Origin: Flavobacterium frigoritolerans
GTDB taxonomy: Bacteria > Bacteroidota > Bacteroidia > Flavobacteriales > Flavobacteriaceae
Direction: 5' to 3'
Assembly (NCBI RefSeq): GCF_025847275.1
Contig: NZ_JAOZEV010000005.1
Coordinates: 124,001 to 188,000 of the forward strand
Length of the DNA: 64,000 nt
A program made the translations under genes and the position numbers. Below are positions 63,267-64,000 of the stretch, piece by piece. Under the pieces are notes generated by a model. That model saw nothing but the letters and a program-made list of their open reading frames with translations. It made no database searches and had not been told where the DNA came from. Each line of letters opens with the position of its first letter. The stretch's first letter is position 1.

Positions 63267-64000
<734 letters not shown>

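Overview
The window looks like a core chromosomal segment of a Flavobacterium species (Bacteroidota), close to the F. johnsoniae type. Evidence: strongly AT-rich DNA, promoters of the Bacteroidota form TTG-N18..23-TAnnTTTG, few Shine-Dalgarno sequences, a full sprC-sprD-sprB-sprF gliding-motility locus with type IX secretion (T9SS) type B C-terminal domains, PorP/SprF-type membrane proteins, WG-repeat proteins and an HU-CCDC81/SPOR protein. I saw no tRNA, rRNA, CRISPR array, insertion sequence or prophage.

Layout. 1-48 is the 3' end of mnmG. It is followed by a 1.7-kb gene-free, AT-rich stretch with three copies of a parS-like 16-mer (129, 304, 1693), which suggests chromosome-segregation or origin-domain DNA. 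1763-17496 is mostly housekeeping: an acetyltransferase, a methyltransferase, a Skp-like lipoprotein, a Pif1-type helicase, a coiled-coil secreted protein, an HU/SPOR cell-envelope protein, dprA, trpS, an acyltransferase, recA, a thioesterase, two tandem WG-repeat proteins, a DoxX-like protein and holB. 18007-41578 is the envelope and gliding block: a monocistronic small secreted protein, a secreted beta-helix-like protein, a mini SprC-like protein translationally coupled to sprC, then sprC, sprD (porin-like barrel plus a very long Ala/Lys helical array), sprB (4843 residues, about 40 SprB repeats) and sprF. 41746-55123 returns to housekeeping and lipid functions: pgk, a LysM lytic transglycosylase, a DUF4837 lipoprotein, an ElaA-like acetyltransferase, an S41 protease, rnpA, plsC with an acyl-ACP desaturase, an HD phosphohydrolase, two unknown proteins, a crotonase-family protein and a NtrY-like histidine kinase. 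55194-64000 is a heme-biosynthesis cluster: hemJ and hemH on the minus strand, an AraC-type regulator, and a divergent plus-strand run hemA-hemC-hemD-hemE, a membrane protein, a small unknown protein, a GNAT acetyltransferase and the start of hemF.

How it fits together. SprB is the giant cell-surface adhesin that the T9SS exports and the gliding motor propels; SprC and SprD help its secretion or function, and SprF is the PorP-like outer-membrane partner needed for its export. The heme cluster covers glutamyl-tRNA to protoporphyrin and heme apart from hemB, which is not in the window, and hemF, which is cut by its end.

Most notable points for follow-up: the parS-like array, the hierarchical 17-residue helical repeat of SprD with an exact 169-bp duplication, the coupled mini-SprC gene, the non-repeat domain inside SprB, the inverted repeat in the AraC/hemA divergent region, three genes whose -7 box lies only 4-5 nt before the start codon (leaderless candidates), and a family of GCAAAG-rich inverted-repeat elements between genes.
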